Source: Prevotella sp. MGM2
Lineage (GTDB): Bacteria; Bacteroidota; Bacteroidia; Bacteroidales; Bacteroidaceae
Direction of reading: 5' to 3'
NCBI RefSeq assembly: GCF_002933955.1
Contig: NZ_BEWW01000243.1
Coordinates: 1 to 64,000, forward strand
DNA length: 64,000 nucleotides
Positions 63,678 to 64,000 of the stretch are shown piece after piece. The notes under the pieces were generated by a model. It was not told the origin of the DNA. It did no database searches and saw only the letters and a program-made list of their open reading frames with translations. How positions within the stretch are numbered: position 1 is the stretch's first letter; each line of letters opens with the position of its first letter. Both the position numbers and the translations under genes were made by a program.

Positions 63678-64000
63678 ATGAAGAAAATTGCTTATTTCTC
63701 GCTCGCTTTGGCTTTGACAGCATGCGGCGGCAAAACGCAAATGCCCGAACAGAGCAATGATTTTACTGTGGAGACCGTACGCACCGCAGAAGCGGATGTA
63801 AACACCTCTTATCCTGCTACTATCAGAGGTATTCAGGATATCGAAATCCGTCCGAAAATAGCCGGCCATATCACTAAAGTTCTTGTTGACGAAGGTGACT
63901 TTGTTCGCGCAGGACAACCAATGTTCCTCATCGACCGTGTGCAATATGAAGCCGCTGTCAAATCAGCCGAGGCCAATATCAAAGTAATGCAGTCAAATAT
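63678..64000 (+). CDS. RND efflux pump periplasmic adaptor (partial)
   Basis: N-terminal part of an AcrA/MexA-type membrane-fusion protein; the frame is open to the window edge. After a lipoprotein signal with lipobox LALTACG, the visible 107 residues include a beta-barrel strand (YPATIRGIQDIEIRPKIAGH), the lipoyl half-motif VLVDEGDFVRAGQPMFLID and the start of the coiled hairpin (YEAAVKSAEANIK). Such adaptors link an inner-membrane RND pump to a TolC-type channel; those genes would be expected to the right. An ATG two codons earlier (63672) is an alternative start. Confidence 0.88.
   Translation, partial: MKKIAYFSLALALTACGGKTQMPEQSNDFTVETVRTAEADVNTSYPATIRGIQDIEIRPKIAGHITKVLVDEGDFVRAGQPMFLIDRVQYEAAVKSAEANIKVMQSN

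Noticed and set aside
63657-63944. 95-codon reverse frame opposite the RND adaptor
   Set aside because: Antisense to a clear lipoprotein signal and lipoyl motif; a shadow frame.

Overview
This 64 kb window looks like chromosomal DNA of a gut-type Bacteroidales (Bacteroidaceae/Prevotellaceae-like; the genus cannot be fixed from sequence alone). The evidence is the Bacteroidetes promoter signature (TTTG, about 20 nt, TAnnTTTG) upstream of many genes, the lack of strong Shine-Dalgarno sites, and lineage-typical gene sets: ftsK-lolA-trxB, a long PPi-dependent phosphofructokinase, DUF4199 next to a GT2 glycosyltransferase, an S41 protease next to a dCMP deaminase, and secreted GH84, GH125 and GH20 enzymes. 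No rRNA, tRNA, CRISPR array, transposase or phage gene was found.

Layout. 1-4.9 kb: ftsK, lolA-like, trxB and an NlpC/P60 lipoprotein, all forward. 5.1-11.3 kb: GH84 hexosaminidase and valS, reverse. 12-19.2 kb: pgk, an orphan solute-binding lipoprotein, a TPR protein, pfp and a GH25 lysozyme. 19.2-23 kb: a GNAT gene with a damaged 5' end, a tiny secreted protein resembling a free sorting domain, a HAD phosphatase and GH125. 23.1-28.3 kb: a reverse-strand run (DUF4199, GT2, two envelope proteins, mntP, apbE, Crp-like). 28.8-34.5 kb: a tight reverse operon with an unusual M3 peptidase-dCMP deaminase fusion, an S41 protease, 5-formyl-THF cyclo-ligase and a BadF-type sugar kinase. 34.6-36.2 kb: MlaE/MlaF-type lipid transporter. 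36.9-43.1 kb: lon, tgt, an LptF/G permease and a DEAD-box helicase. 43.3-45.4 kb: GH20. 46-54.2 kb: a VOC protein, phosphohexomutase, nudC, relA-like, ettA-like, an IMPACT protein and a GNAT. 54.7-63.1 kb: clpC, rfbC, lepA, ftsE-like, aspartokinase and lysA. The window ends inside an RND adaptor gene.

Most genes are core housekeeping functions. Some neighbours fit together: aspartokinase and lysA bracket the lysine pathway, with an intrinsic terminator between them; the MlaE/MlaF genes are translationally coupled; the secreted hexosaminidases and the sugar kinase could jointly salvage amino sugars.

The most unusual signal is non-coding. Seven copies of a dispersed intergenic element of about 170-280 bp (six near full length, one degenerate) each carry a promoter-like module with an invariant 20 nt spacer. 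It is followed directly by a hairpin whose sequence varies between copies but always stays self-complementary, then a CCGTATTGC block and, in six copies, an AAGGTTAAATATGTTAA-like end that forms imperfect terminal inverted repeats with the start. I do not recognise it as a described family. The second most notable item is the in-frame M3 peptidase-deaminase fusion.
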